A DNA stretch of 64,000 nucleotides. It comes from Mycobacterium sp. (GTDB taxonomy: Bacteria > Actinomycetota > Actinomycetes > Mycobacteriales > Mycobacteriaceae). A program made the translations under genes and the position numbers. The notes below the pieces were generated by a model, which was not told the DNA's origin, made no database searches, and saw only the letters and a list, made by a program, of their open reading frames with translations. How positions within the stretch are numbered: position 1 is the stretch's first letter; every line of letters starts with the position of its first letter. Shown one piece after another: positions 46,434 to 55,911 of the stretch. The DNA is taken from positions 1 through 64,000 of the forward strand of contig NZ_SCRH01000021.1 of assembly GCF_004298145.1 (NCBI RefSeq). Reading direction: 5' to 3'.

Positions 46434-46462
46434 TAGTCTTCGAGGGCGACAGGGAGGTGCGA

Positions 46463-46924
46463 GTGACCCAAGGCGCGGATCAACGCGACGCGGCCGAACA
46501 GCTCGCACTCGTACTCGTCAACCACGGGCTGCAACGCATGACCGCCCGGGTGCTGGCCACCCTGCTGTTCACCGAGCAGCCCAGCATGACGATGGGTGAG
46601 CTGGCCGAGCGGCTGCAGGCCAGCTCGGGTGCGATCTCGGGCGCGCTCAAGATGCTCACCTCCGTGGGGCTGGCCGAGCGGGTGCCCGCCCCCGGCAGCC
46701 GACGCGATCACTACCGGCTGCGCGACGACGCGTGGGCGACCCTTTTCACCAACCAGAACGTCGTGATATCGGCCATGCAGAGCGCGGCCGAGGCCGGGAT
46801 CACCGCGACCGGATCGAACAGCCTTGCCGGACAACGGCTCACGCGGATGCGCGATTTCTACGCCTTCATGCTCGACGAGATCCCGGCGATGCTCGAACGC
46901 TGGCAGCGGCAATCACCCGGCTAG
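46463..46924 (+). CDS. MarR-family transcriptional regulator
   Basis: 153 residues from GTG 46463 (AGGGAGG 5 bases upstream; GTG 46457 overlaps that site). Winged helix: MTMGELAERLQASSGAISGALKMLTSVGLAERV, given here as MTMGELAERLQAS then SGAISGALKML. Divergent from the drug-type ABC exporter, so it is its probable repressor. The end overlaps the convergent methyltransferase by 4 bases. Confidence 0.85.
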   Translation: MTQGADQRDAAEQLALVLVNHGLQRMTARVLATLLFTEQPSMTMGELAERLQASSGAISGALKMLTSVGLAERVPAPGSRRDHYRLRDDAWATLFTNQNVVISAMQSAAEAGITATGSNSLAGQRLTRMRDFYAFMLDEIPAMLERWQRQSPG

Positions 46925-48150
46925 GAGCGCCGGGTCAGCAGCGCGACGCATTCGGTGTGATGGGTCAGCGGGAACGCATCGAACACCTTGATCTTCTCGA
47001 CGGTATAACCCCGACCGAGGTAGATCCCGATGTCGCGCGCGAAAGACGCTGCCTCACAACCGATGTGCACCACACGCGGAACATCGGCGGCACTCAGCAG
47101 ATCGACGATCTCACGCCCGGCGCCCGCCCGCGGCGGGTCCAGCACCGCCACATCGGCGCGTCCCCGCTGCGCCGCCAGCGCACGCCGCACCGAGTCGGTG
47201 ACGATCTGCACCTGGGTCAGATCGGCCAGGGCGGCCCGAGCGGCCCGCGTCGACGCCCGCGAGGTATCCACGCTCAGCACCCGTCCGGAGGGCCCCACGG
47301 CCGCGCCGAGCACCGCGGCGAAAACGCCTGCGCCACCGTAGAGATCCCAGGCGCTCATGCCGGCGCCGGCGGCCGCCCAGTCGGCGACCAGATCGCTGTA
47401 GGTGGCCGCGGCGTCGCGGTGCGCCTGCCAGAAGGCCGTCACCGGCACCTGCCAGCTGCGCCCCGCCACTCGCTGCACCGCCTCGTAGCGACCCTCCATC
47501 ACCTTGGTCGCAGTCCGCCTGCCCTGCCGCAGGGTGCGCACCACATGGCGCGCGCCGTCATCGTCGACCGCCACGTGCAGCTGGGCGGCCGTGGGCCACT
47601 CGGTCCCGGCGATGCCGTCGAGCATGCCGGCCGGCAGCTGCGCACAGCGCAGGTCGGTCACCAAATCGTCGCTGTGGTAGCGGTGAAAGCCCGGGCGACG
47701 GTCGGCGCCCACGTCGAGGCGAACGCGGGTGCGCCAGCCCGTCGGTCCGGAACCCGACAGCGGTTCGGCCTCGCCGCTCCAGCGATGCCCACCGAGGCGC
47801 TCCAGCTGATTGGACACGACTTCGGCCTTGAGCGTGCGGGCCACCTCGGGGAGGGCGAACGCCAAGTCGCAGCAGCCGGCACCATCCACCCCGGCGATCG
47901 GGCACAGCGACGCGGTACGGCCGTCCGCCGGCTCGATGACCTCGATAACCTCTGCGTGCCAATACGATCCGCGATCCGCGGTGACCCGGACACGCACCCG
48001 CTCACCGGGTAGCGCGTACCGGACGAACACCACCCGGCCTTCGTGGTGCGCCACGCAGCTGCCGCCGTTGGCCGGGGCACCCGTGGTCAAGGTCAGCTCC
48101 CCCGCCGGGGGCGAAGCCCCGCGCGGTGCGCGGGTCGATTCGCGGTTCAA
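46921..48150 (-). CDS. TrmA/RlmD-like RNA 5-methyluridine methyltransferase (Rv2689c-like)
   Basis: 409 residues from TTG 48150, overlapping the transporter stop as TTGA. An N-terminal TRAM-like beta domain (about 15-70) precedes the Rossmann methyltransferase. Motifs: WDLYGGAGVFAAVLG, VLDPPRAGAG, and the nucleophile Cys in VVHIGCEAASFARD. Modifies U in rRNA or tRNA; the exact site is unknown. Iron-sulfur Cys pattern is incomplete. Confidence 0.83.
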   Translation of the reverse strand: MNRESTRAPRGASPPAGELTLTTGAPANGGSCVAHHEGRVVFVRYALPGERVRVRVTADRGSYWHAEVIEVIEPADGRTASLCPIAGVDGAGCCDLAFALPEVARTLKAEVVSNQLERLGGHRWSGEAEPLSGSGPTGWRTRVRLDVGADRRPGFHRYHSDDLVTDLRCAQLPAGMLDGIAGTEWPTAAQLHVAVDDDGARHVVRTLRQGRRTATKVMEGRYEAVQRVAGRSWQVPVTAFWQAHRDAAATYSDLVADWAAAGAGMSAWDLYGGAGVFAAVLGAAVGPSGRVLSVDTSRASTRAARAALADLTQVQIVTDSVRRALAAQRGRADVAVLDPPRAGAGREIVDLLSAADVPRVVHIGCEAASFARDIGIYLGRGYTVEKIKVFDAFPLTHHTECVALLTRRS

Positions 48151-50141
48151 TCGAAGATTCCCCGACGAGCGTCGCCCGGCGCCACGTACGGCTGCAGCGT
48201 CTTGCGCCGTTCCGACGAACTCAATTGCCACGGAACCGAAGTCACCATGACGCCGGGCATGAACAGCAGCCGGCCCTTGAGCCGAAGCGCGCTCTGGTTG
48301 TGCAGCGCCTGCTCCCACCAGTGGCCCACCACATACTCCGGGATGAACACCGTGACCACGGTGCGCGGCGACTCTTCCCTGGCCCGCTTGACGTATTCCA
48401 GTACGGGACGGGTGATTTCGCGATACGGCGAGGCAATGACCTTGAGCGGAACGCTGATATCGCTTTCCTCCCACCTGTGCAACAGCTCGCGGGTTTCCGC
48501 GTCGTCGACGCTGACCGTCACGGCCTCGAGAACGTCGGGCCGGGTGGCCCTGGCGTAGGCCAGTGCGCGCAGCGTCGGCAGGTGCAACTTCGACACCAGC
48601 ACCACGGCGTGATTGCGGCTGGGCAACGCCACGTCCTCCTCGTCCGCGGCCTGTCTCGCCAATTCGCGGTTCACGGTGTTGTAGTGCCGGTGAATCATCT
48701 TCATCATTCCGAACAGCAGGCTCATCGCGAACAGGGCGATCCACGCCCCGGCGACGAACTTGGTGACCAGAACCACCAGCAAAACCGCACCGGTGGAAAG
48801 CAATCCGACCGTATTGACCACCCGTGAGCGCATCATCTTGCGGCGCACCACCGGATCTGTCTCGGTGCGCAGCAACCGGGTCCAGTGCCGCACCATGCCG
48901 ATCTGGCTCAGCGTGAACGAAATGAACACGCCGACGATGTACAGCTGGATCAACGCGGTGACCTCGCCGCGGAACGCGACGATCGCGAGCACGGCGACCC
49001 CGGACAGGAACAGGATTCCGTTGGAGAACGCCAACCGGTCTCCGCGGGTGTGCAATTGGCGCGGGAGGTAGCTGTGCTGCGCCAGGATCGAACCGAGCAC
49101 CGGGAACCCGTTGAACGCGGTGTTGGCCGCCAGCACCAGGATGAGTGCGGTCGCCGTGGCGATCAGCAGGAACCCGAGGTGGAAGCTGCCGAACACCGCT
49201 TGCGCCAGTTGAGCGACCAAGGTCTTTTGGTAGTAGCCCTGCGGTGCCCCGCTCAGTTGCGTCGCGGGATCCTCGACGAGCTGGACCCCGATCTTCTCGG
49301 CCAGCACGATGATGCCCATCAGCAGGGTGACCGCGATCGCGCCCAGCATCAGCAGGGTCGTCGCCGCGTTGCGCGACTTGGGTTTCTGAAACGCCGGCAC
49401 CCCGTTGCTGATCGCCTCGACACCCGTGAGCGCCGCGCACCCCGAGGAGAACGACCGCGCCACCAAGAACGCCAGGGCGAAACCGACGACCTGGCCGTGC
49501 GCGGCGTGCATCTGGAAACCCGCGGACTCCGCCCGCAACGGATCACCCAGCACGAAGATCCGGAACAGACCCCAGCCGATCATGACGAGGACTCCGACGA
49601 TGAACGCATAGGTCGGGATGGCGAACGCCACCCCGGATTCACGCACCCCACGCAGATTCAACGACATCACCAGCAGAATGGAGGCCACGCAGAAGAACAC
49701 CTTGTGTTCGGCCACGATCGGGATGGCCGAGCCGATGTTCGCCATCGCCGACGCCGTCGAAACCGCCACGGTCAGAACGTAATCCACCATCAGGGCGCTG
49801 GCCACGACGAGGCCCGCCGTCTCGCCGAGGTTGGTGGTGACCACCTCGTAGTCGCCGCCGCCAGACGGGTAGGCGTGAACGTTCTGCCGGTAGCTGGCCA
49901 CCACCACCAGCATCACCGCGGCCACCGCGAGCCCGATCCACGGTGTCAGCGCGTACGCCGACACCCCGGCCACCGAGAGCATGAGGAAGACCTCCTCGGG
50001 TGCATAGGCCACCGAGGACAACGCGTCGGAGGCGAACACCGGCAAGGCGATCCGCTTGGGCAGCAGAGTGTGGCTCAGTCGGTCGCTGCGAAACGGCCGG
50101 CCGATCAGCAACCGACGAGTGGCGGTTGAAAGTTTGGACAC
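48147..50141 (-). CDS. APC-superfamily permease with long cytoplasmic tail (Rv2690c-like)
   Basis: 664 residues from GTG 50141, matching the family length; earlier in-frame codons run into the divergent ceoB region. Twelve predicted helices to about residue 480, including PSGGGDYEVVTTNLGE. A soluble C-terminal domain of about 180 residues follows. Likely an amino-acid or potassium/proton-type permease. Divergent from the ceoB-ceoC potassium regulators, which favours a potassium link; that is inference. Confidence 0.82.
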   Translation of the reverse strand: MSKLSTATRRLLIGRPFRSDRLSHTLLPKRIALPVFASDALSSVAYAPEEVFLMLSVAGVSAYALTPWIGLAVAAVMLVVVASYRQNVHAYPSGGGDYEVVTTNLGETAGLVVASALMVDYVLTVAVSTASAMANIGSAIPIVAEHKVFFCVASILLVMSLNLRGVRESGVAFAIPTYAFIVGVLVMIGWGLFRIFVLGDPLRAESAGFQMHAAHGQVVGFALAFLVARSFSSGCAALTGVEAISNGVPAFQKPKSRNAATTLLMLGAIAVTLLMGIIVLAEKIGVQLVEDPATQLSGAPQGYYQKTLVAQLAQAVFGSFHLGFLLIATATALILVLAANTAFNGFPVLGSILAQHSYLPRQLHTRGDRLAFSNGILFLSGVAVLAIVAFRGEVTALIQLYIVGVFISFTLSQIGMVRHWTRLLRTETDPVVRRKMMRSRVVNTVGLLSTGAVLLVVLVTKFVAGAWIALFAMSLLFGMMKMIHRHYNTVNRELARQAADEEDVALPSRNHAVVLVSKLHLPTLRALAYARATRPDVLEAVTVSVDDAETRELLHRWEESDISVPLKVIASPYREITRPVLEYVKRAREESPRTVVTVFIPEYVVGHWWEQALHNQSALRLKGRLLFMPGVMVTSVPWQLSSSERRKTLQPYVAPGDARRGIFD

Positions 50142-50268
50142 GAGAGCCAAGACTAAGCCCCGACGGGTTTGACGGTAGCGTTCGTGGACGAGAATGTTGG
50201 CCGACCGAAACGGCTTGCCGACGTGCGTTGCCCACGAAGGGTGCGGGACGCGGCCGAGAGGACCTCCA

Positions 50269-50934
50269 GTGCGAGTAGTAGTGATGGGCTGCGGCCGCGT
50301 CGGCTCCTCGGTCGCCGACGGCCTATCCCGCATCGGTCACGACGTGGCGGTCATCGACCGCGACAGTACCGCGTTCAATCGGCTCAGCCCGGAATACGCC
50401 GGCGAGCGGGTCCTGGGGCAGGGATTCGACCGAGATGTACTGCTGAGAGCCGGTATCGAAGAGGCGGACGCGTTCGCCGCGGTGTCATCCGGCGACAACT
50501 CCAACATCATCTCCGCGCGACTGGCGCGGGAAACGTTCGGCGTCAAGCGCGTCGTGGCCCGCATTTACGACGCCAAGCGCGCCGAGGTCTACGAGCGCCT
50601 GGGCATCCCCACCATCGCGACCGTGCCCTGGACCACCGACCGCCTGCTCAACGCGCTGCTGCGGGAGACCGAGACGGCCAAGTGGCGCGATCCCACCGGC
50701 ACGGTCGCCGTCGCGGAGGTCGTCCTGCACGAGGACTGGATCGGCCACCGGGTCACCGATCTCGAGCAGGCCACCGGCGCCCGGGTCGCCTTCCTGATCC
50801 GATTCGGGGCCGGCGTGTTGCCCGAGCCGAAATCGGTGATCCAGGCCGGCGACCAGGTCTATGTCGCGGCGATATCCGGCCGCGCCGCCGAGGCGGTGGC
50901 CATCGCCGCGCTGCCACCGAGCGAAGACCTGTGA
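50269..50934 (+). CDS. ceoB: TrkA-type potassium uptake regulator CeoB
   Basis: 221 residues from GTG 50269 (GAGAGGA upstream). RCK-N Rossmann motif MGCGRVGSSVADGL with acidic VIDRD, then an RCK-C domain from about residue 135. Binds NAD(H) and gates K+ uptake. First of two adjacent paralogues. Confidence 0.88.
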   Translation: MRVVVMGCGRVGSSVADGLSRIGHDVAVIDRDSTAFNRLSPEYAGERVLGQGFDRDVLLRAGIEEADAFAAVSSGDNSNIISARLARETFGVKRVVARIYDAKRAEVYERLGIPTIATVPWTTDRLLNALLRETETAKWRDPTGTVAVAEVVLHEDWIGHRVTDLEQATGARVAFLIRFGAGVLPEPKSVIQAGDQVYVAAISGRAAEAVAIAALPPSEDL

Positions 50935-50971
50935 TGCATTCGAGCGACTGGCGATTTGAGGAGCGGCGCGA

Positions 50972-51628
50972 ATGAAGGTAGCGGTTGCCGGCGCCGGTGC
51001 GGTCGGTCGCTCGGTCACTCGGGAACTCATCGGCAACGGCCACGACGTGACGCTGATCGAGCGCAACCCCGACCACGTCGACGTCGACGCGATCCCGGCC
51101 GCGCACTGGCGCCTGGGTGACGCCTGCGAGTTGAGCCTGCTGGAATCGGTGCGGTTGCAGGAGTTCGACGTGGTGGTCGCGGCCACCGGCGATGACAAGG
51201 CCAACGTCGTACTGAGCCTTTTGGCCAAAACCGAATTCGCGGTGCCCCGGGTGGTGGCCCGGGTCAACGACCCGCGCAACGAATGGCTGTTCACCGACGC
51301 CTGGGGCGTCGACGTGGCCGTCTCGACACCACGCATGCTGGCGTCGCTCATCGAAGAGGCCGTCGCCGTCGGCGACCTGGTGCGACTCATGGAATTCCGC
51401 AAGGGGCAGGCCAACCTCGTCGAGATCACCCTGCCCGATGACACCCCGTGGGGCGGCAAGCCGGTGCGCAAGCTACAGCTGCCGCGGGACACCTCGCTGG
51501 TGACGATCCTGCGCGGCCCGCGGGTCATCGTGCCCGAGGGGGACGAGCCGCTGGAAGGCGGCGACGAGCTGCTGTTCGTCGCGGTCGCCGAGGCGGAAGA
51601 GGACCTGCAGAAGCTGCTGCTGGGTTAG
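50972..51628 (+). CDS. ceoC: TrkA-type potassium uptake regulator CeoC
   Basis: 218 residues. RCK-N motif AGAGAVGRSVTREL and LIERN, then RCK-C. Cotranscribed with ceoB (37-base gap). The pair probably forms a hetero-oligomeric ring; no TrkH channel is encoded nearby. Confidence 0.88.
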   Translation: MKVAVAGAGAVGRSVTRELIGNGHDVTLIERNPDHVDVDAIPAAHWRLGDACELSLLESVRLQEFDVVVAATGDDKANVVLSLLAKTEFAVPRVVARVNDPRNEWLFTDAWGVDVAVSTPRMLASLIEEAVAVGDLVRLMEFRKGQANLVEITLPDDTPWGGKPVRKLQLPRDTSLVTILRGPRVIVPEGDEPLEGGDELLFVAVAEAEEDLQKLLLG

Positions 51629-51680
51629 TGGCGATCGCAAGCACGGCGTAGCCGGGCGCAGCGGGTCGCCACCATTCGCG

Positions 51681-52394
51681 CTAGTCGGCGACGGTACGGG
51701 ATCCCAGCTCGACCCCGGCCACCGCCGCCATGGCCCGTTGCGCCGACTTGATCGCCGCGTAGGTTGCCAGGGCGGCCAGCACGGTCAGCGGCCAACCCAT
51801 CCCGATCCGCGCCGCCGCCAGCCACCCGGTCCGATCGGCGTCGTAGAGCAGCCCCTGGACCACGAAGCGCGCGGCGAACACCAGCACCCAGCCCAGCGAG
51901 GCGACGTCGAACGCACGGACGGCCCGGGGCACGCTGCGCCAGCCGTCTCCCCGCCCGGTGGCCCAGCTCCACGCGTAGCCGACCAGCGGCCGGCGGATCA
52001 CGACCGACGCCGCGACCACCACCGCCCACACCAACGACATCCAGATGCCCAGCAGGAAGTAGCCCTTGGACTCCCCCAGCACGTAGGCGACCAGCGCGCA
52101 CAGCGCGACGCCGAAAAACCCGGAGAACGCCGGCTGCGGGGAATCCCGCCGGACCAGCCGCCACAGCAAGACCAGTGCGGCCACCCCCAACGCGGCCGCG
52201 ATTGCCGGAACCAGCCCCGACACGCTCGAGGCGACCACGAAGACGACTACCGGAACCGACGAGTAGATGACACCACTGACCCCGCCCGCCTGCGCGAGCA
52301 GGCGGGCGGGGCTGATGCGACTAGTGACTTGTTCCGATGAGCCCGGCTCCCGGGGGGACGGGGCTGCCCCAGCCAAGTCTTCCGGGACCGTCAC
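51681..52394 (-). CDS. DUF3159 integral membrane protein (Rv2693c-like)
   Basis: 237 residues from GTG 52394, overlapping the OB-fold gene stop (GTGA). About six membrane helices. The early coding part contains a 14-bp GC hairpin (52280-52311). Function unknown. Confidence 0.8.
   Translation of the reverse strand: MTVPEDLAGAAPSPREPGSSEQVTSRISPARLLAQAGGVSGVIYSSVPVVVFVVASSVSGLVPAIAAALGVAALVLLWRLVRRDSPQPAFSGFFGVALCALVAYVLGESKGYFLLGIWMSLVWAVVVAASVVIRRPLVGYAWSWATGRGDGWRSVPRAVRAFDVASLGWVLVFAARFVVQGLLYDADRTGWLAAARIGMGWPLTVLAALATYAAIKSAQRAMAAVAGVELGSRTVAD
52280..52311. other. 14-bp perfect GC hairpin with GCGA tetraloop inside coding sequence
   Basis: CCCCGCCCGCCTGC at 52280-52293, loop GCGA, exact complement at 52298-52311. 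It lies within codons of about residues 28-39 of the DUF3159 gene, just after its coupled start. On the minus (mRNA) strand the loop reads TCGC. Confidence 0.6.
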
Positions 52395-52759
52395 CGCTGA
52401 ATTTCGTAGTGCGGGTTGTAAATCGCCTTGGTTCCGTTCTCGAGCTTGCCCAGGCGACCACGCACCCGCAGGGTGCGGCCCGAGTCGATGCCCGGGATGC
52501 GGCGCTGGCCCAGCCACACGAGCGTGACGGTGTCGCTGCCGTCGAACAATTCGGCGCGCACCCCGCCGGGGCAGGCCCTGCCGTTGCATTCCACGCTGCG
52601 CAGCGTGCCGACCATCGTGACCTCCTGGCCACGCTCGCAATCGATAGCCCGTTGCGCGCCGGTGCTTGCGACTTCGTCGGACAGTTCCTCAGAGTCGCGT
52701 TGTTCCGGATCCTCCGTCAACCGGCGGGTGAGCCGGCGCAGATACCCTTGGGCCCTCAT
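52391..52759 (-). CDS. OB-fold nucleic-acid-binding protein (Rv2694c-like)
   Basis: 122 residues from ATG 52759 (AGGAG upstream). Basic N-terminus (RAQGYLRRLTRRL), then an OB fold from about residue 45 (VTMVGTLRSVEC ... LRVRGRLGKLENG). Coupled to the DUF3159 membrane protein. Probably binds single-stranded nucleic acid. Confidence 0.82.
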   Translation of the reverse strand: MRAQGYLRRLTRRLTEDPEQRDSEELSDEVASTGAQRAIDCERGQEVTMVGTLRSVECNGRACPGGVRAELFDGSDTVTLVWLGQRRIPGIDSGRTLRVRGRLGKLENGTKAIYNPHYEIQR

Positions 52760-52872
52760 GGCCACTCCTGACAATGCTGATAAGCCTCGACGCTTCCCTT
52801 TATGCCAACGGACACCGTAGACCTCTTGGTTCCCCAGCGCCAACCGACTCAAACGCCGATGTTGGAGGGTAG

Positions 52873-53598
52873 GTGAACGCCGGGCAGTATCGAGGGGTGG
52901 CGGTCGATCTGAGTGGTGTCACGACGGTGTTGTTGCCCGGAACCGGCTCCGACGACGACTACGTTCACCGGGTGTTTTCCGGCCCGATCGGCGAGGTCGG
53001 CGCGGTGCTGGTGACCCCGCCGCCGCGGCCCGACCGATTGATCGAGGGCTATGTCGCGGCGCTGGATGCCGCGGCGCGCGAAGGGCCGATCGCGGTCGGC
53101 GGCGTGTCGATCGGCGCGGCGGTGGCGGCGGCCTGGGCGCTGACCCATCCGGACCGCACGGTCGCGGTGCTGGCCGCCCTGCCGGCCTGGGCCGGGGCCC
53201 CCGGCGCGGCGCCGGCGGCCCTCGCGGCGCGGTATTCGGCCTCACAGTTGCGTGCCGACGGCTTGGCGGCGACGACCACCCTGATGCGGGCGTCCAGCCC
53301 GCCGTGGCTGGCCGACGAGCTGACCCGCTCGTGGGGTGCCCAGTGGCCACACTTGCCGGACGCCATGGAAGAAGCGGCCGCCTACATCGCGCCGAGCTGC
53401 GACCAGCTGGGCGGGCTGGCCGCGCCGCTGGCGGTGGTGGCCGCCCTCGACGACCCGATTCATCCCCTGCAGGCCGGTGTCGACTGGGTCGCCGCAGCGC
53501 CGCGCGCGGCGCTGCGGACGGTGACGCTGGATCAGATCGGGGCGGATCCCGCCGCCCTGGGCGCGGCCTGCCTACAGGCCCTGGCCGAGCTGAGCTAG
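52873..53598 (+). CDS. Alpha/beta-hydrolase-like protein (Rv2695-like)
   Basis: 241 residues from GTG 52873. Nucleophile elbow GGVSIGAA (G-x-S-x-G) near residue 77 and an acid loop ALDDPIHP near 195. A catalytic His near the C-terminus is not obvious apart from the His in IHP. Substrate unknown. Confidence 0.72.
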   Translation: MNAGQYRGVAVDLSGVTTVLLPGTGSDDDYVHRVFSGPIGEVGAVLVTPPPRPDRLIEGYVAALDAAAREGPIAVGGVSIGAAVAAAWALTHPDRTVAVLAALPAWAGAPGAAPAALAARYSASQLRADGLAATTTLMRASSPPWLADELTRSWGAQWPHLPDAMEEAAAYIAPSCDQLGGLAAPLAVVAALDDPIHPLQAGVDWVAAAPRAALRTVTLDQIGADPAALGAACLQALAELS

Positions 53599-53614
53599 CC
53601 GGCCCGCCCGGGTG

Positions 53615-54379
53615 TCAGCCGCCGGTGGTGGTGCGCAGCTGTTGCATGGCCGACCCGTCGGCGCTGCGCCGCGCGGCGGGCTCGTTGGAGGGCGCCTGTT
53701 GCTCCTCGGCCTGCTGCGCATCGGCTTGTTGCGCCGCGGCGGCTTCGCGCAGCTGCTGTGCCATCGGCTCGGGCAGCTGCACGGCCAGCGGAGTGCGGAC
53801 CGGAAGGGGCGTATCACCGCGCCGAACCACGGTGTCCGCCAACGCCGCTCGCGCTTCCAGCTCCAGCGCCTCCATCGTCTCGTGGGCGCCGTTGATCACG
53901 CAGCGGATCATCCAGCGGTATCCGTCGACGCCGATGAACCGCACCACGCCGGTGGCGGTGCCGACCACTTCCCGCCCCCACGGCCCGTCCTTGATGCTGA
54001 CCTGGGCCGAGTCGTTGCGCAGCGATTCGGCGAGTTCGCCGGCCACTTCGCGCCACAGGCCGCCGGTCTTGGGTGCCGCATAGGCCGCGATGGTGAAACG
54101 ACCGCTGGGCGTGACGACCCAGACCGCGCTCGGGACACCGGTCTCGGTCAGCTCGACCTGCAGCTGACCGGCCTCGGGCATGGGAATCAGTACCGAGCCC
54201 AGGTCGAGCCGGGCCAGCTCCGCGACGGCGGGGTCGTCGAAGTCCTCGATGTCGAACGGGCCCTCGAGTTCTTCGGGAGCCTGGTCGTCGGCGCCGGGGA
54301 CCGCGACCTCGTCGGCCGCCGGGGTGCCGGCGGCGGAGGCGTCGTCGTCTTTGGGTGTGCGCTTACCGAATGCAGCCAT
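53615..54379 (-). CDS. DUF3710 protein (Rv2696c-like)
   Basis: 254 residues. Acidic N-terminal 50 residues, a conserved core (GLWREVAGELAESLRND, FIGVDGYRWMIRCV), and an Ala/Gln-rich low-complexity tail. Soluble. It follows dut by 47 bases on the same strand. Function unknown. Confidence 0.8.
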   Translation of the reverse strand: MAAFGKRTPKDDDASAAGTPAADEVAVPGADDQAPEELEGPFDIEDFDDPAVAELARLDLGSVLIPMPEAGQLQVELTETGVPSAVWVVTPSGRFTIAAYAAPKTGGLWREVAGELAESLRNDSAQVSIKDGPWGREVVGTATGVVRFIGVDGYRWMIRCVINGAHETMEALELEARAALADTVVRRGDTPLPVRTPLAVQLPEPMAQQLREAAAAQQADAQQAEEQQAPSNEPAARRSADGSAMQQLRTTTGG

Positions 54380-54426
54380 CGGCGCCGCTCCTCCTCATCG
54401 CTTTGCTCCGCATCGTCGCCGGCGCA

Positions 54427-54891
54427 TCACAGACTCGCATGTCCGCCGGAGGAACCGTGACCACCGTCGCCACGGGATGTTTCGGCCAGCCCGGCCTCGT
54501 CGAACGACGACACCTCGACCAGCTCCACTAACTCGACTCGCTGCACCAACAGTTGGGCGATGCGGTCGCCCCGGTGCACCACGATCGGCTCGGCCGGATC
54601 GAGGTTGACCAGCGCGACCTTGATCTCGCCGCGGTAGCCCGCGTCGATGGTCCCCGGGCTGTTGACGATCGAAAGTCCAACGCGCGCAGCCAATCCCGAT
54701 CGCGGATGCACCAGGCCGACCATTCCGAACGGGATGGCGACCGCCACGCCCGTGCGCACCAGAGCGCGCCGCCCGGGCTCCAGTTTGACGTCCTGGGCAC
54801 TGTAGAGATCGATCCCGGCGTCGCCTTCGTGGGCGCGCCTGGGCAGCGGAAGCTCGGGGTCAAGGCGGACGATGGCCAGACTGGTCGACAC
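54427..54891 (-). CDS. dut: dUTP diphosphatase
   Basis: 154 residues from GTG 54891, the usual mycobacterial length. The trimeric dUTPase motifs occur in order: [43 protein letters not shown], and a Gly-rich C-terminal motif [11 protein letters not shown]. Converts dUTP to dUMP. Its start overlaps the upstream region of the divergent DUF3093 gene (25 bases apart). Confidence 0.95.
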   Translation of the reverse strand: MSTSLAIVRLDPELPLPRRAHEGDAGIDLYSAQDVKLEPGRRALVRTGVAVAIPFGMVGLVHPRSGLAARVGLSIVNSPGTIDAGYRGEIKVALVNLDPAEPIVVHRGDRIAQLLVQRVELVELVEVSSFDEAGLAETSRGDGGHGSSGGHASL

Positions 54892-54916
54892 GGGGCCACA
54901 GACTACCCTTGACTGC

Positions 54917-55402
54917 GTGTCCGATACGCGCGTCGCGCCGCACAACGTGCGGTATCGCGAACGATTGTGGGTTCCGTGGTGGTGGTGGCCACCGGCCTTC
55001 GCGCTGGCGGGCATCATCGCTTTCGAGTTCAACATGGGCGTCACCCGGCAGTCCTCGTGGTGGCCGTACGCCGCCCTGTTCGCGGTGGCGGCCGCGGCGT
55101 TGTTGTGGCTGGGCCGCATCGAGATCCGGGTCACCGCCAACCCGGCGGTGCCGGGGGACGTGGAATTGTGGGCCGGCCACGCGCACCTCCCGGTCACCGC
55201 GATCGCCCGATCCGCACAGATAGCACCCTCGGCCAAGTCCGCCGCCCTGGGGCGCCAACTCGACCCGGCGGCCTACGTCCTGCACAGGTCCTGGGTGGCG
55301 CCGATGGTCCTGGTCGTCCTGGACGACCAGGACGACCCGACGCCGTACTGGCTGGTGAGTTGCCGTCACCCGGAGCGGGTGCTGTCGGCCCTGACAAGGT
55401 GA
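54917..55402 (+). CDS. DUF3093 membrane protein (Rv2698-like)
   Basis: 161 residues from GTG 54917. Two membrane helices at about 17-36 and 48-64, the first preceded by [15 protein letters not shown] soluble C-terminal domain follows. Function unknown. Confidence 0.82.
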   Translation: MSDTRVAPHNVRYRERLWVPWWWWPPAFALAGIIAFEFNMGVTRQSSWWPYAALFAVAAAALLWLGRIEIRVTANPAVPGDVELWAGHAHLPVTAIARSAQIAPSAKSAALGRQLDPAAYVLHRSWVAPMVLVVLDDQDDPTPYWLVSCRHPERVLSALTR

Positions 55403-55411
55403 GTCGAGCTA

Positions 55412-55714
55412 TCAAGCCGCGCAGTCGGTACAGATCATCACGCCGTTCTTCTCGCTGGCCAGCCGGCTGCGGTGCTGCACCAGAAAGCAACTCGAGCAGG
55501 TGAACTCGTCGGCCTGCTTCGGAACGACGCGGACCGAGAGTTCTTCACCGGACAGATCCGCGCCGGGCAGTTCGAAGTTCTCAGCGGACTCAGATTCGTC
55601 GACATCGACGACGGCGGAAGCCGCCTCGTTGCGTCGCGCTTTGAGCTCCTCCAGCGAGTCCTCCGAGACGTCGTCGGTCTCGGTACGCCGTGGAGCGTCA
55701 TAGTCGGTAGGCAT
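55412..55714 (-). CDS. DUF4193 zinc-ribbon-like protein (Rv2699c-like)
   Basis: 100 residues. Acidic N-terminal half, then CSSCFLVQHRSRLA and ICTDCAA at the C-terminus, giving two CxxC pairs for zinc. Universal in actinobacteria; function unknown, though RNA polymerase association would fit such proteins. Confidence 0.85.
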   Translation of the reverse strand: MPTDYDAPRRTETDDVSEDSLEELKARRNEAASAVVDVDESESAENFELPGADLSGEELSVRVVPKQADEFTCSSCFLVQHRSRLASEKNGVMICTDCAA

Positions 55715-55875
55715 ATCTCTGTTCCCCTGCCCTATTGCCTCTACATGCCCGCGTAAATCTCAAGCATCGCTTTGTACCAGCGTCGAACGCATCCACCAAA
55801 TGATTCGTGCCCGTATCGCGGCCCATTAAGGTGTGATTTACGTCACACACCCATTTTTACCCTTGTGCTCGCTTC

Positions 55876-55905
55876 TGAACAGTGGGTTTACCCTGCGGCT
55901 AGAGT
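55876..55905 (+). promoter_or_regulatory. Candidate promoter for leaderless cei transcript
   Basis: TGAACA (55876-55881), 18-base spacer, TAGAGT (55900-55905). Initiation 6-7 bases on would fall at the GTG start codon (55912), consistent with the leaderless mRNAs common in mycobacteria. Confidence 0.45.
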
Positions 55906-55911
55906 GCAGCT

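Noticed and set aside
48098..48125. GC-rich hairpin as a terminator near the APC permease end
   Set aside because: It lies inside the methyltransferase N-terminal coding region, with a short stem and no U tract; the genes are coupled by TTGA.
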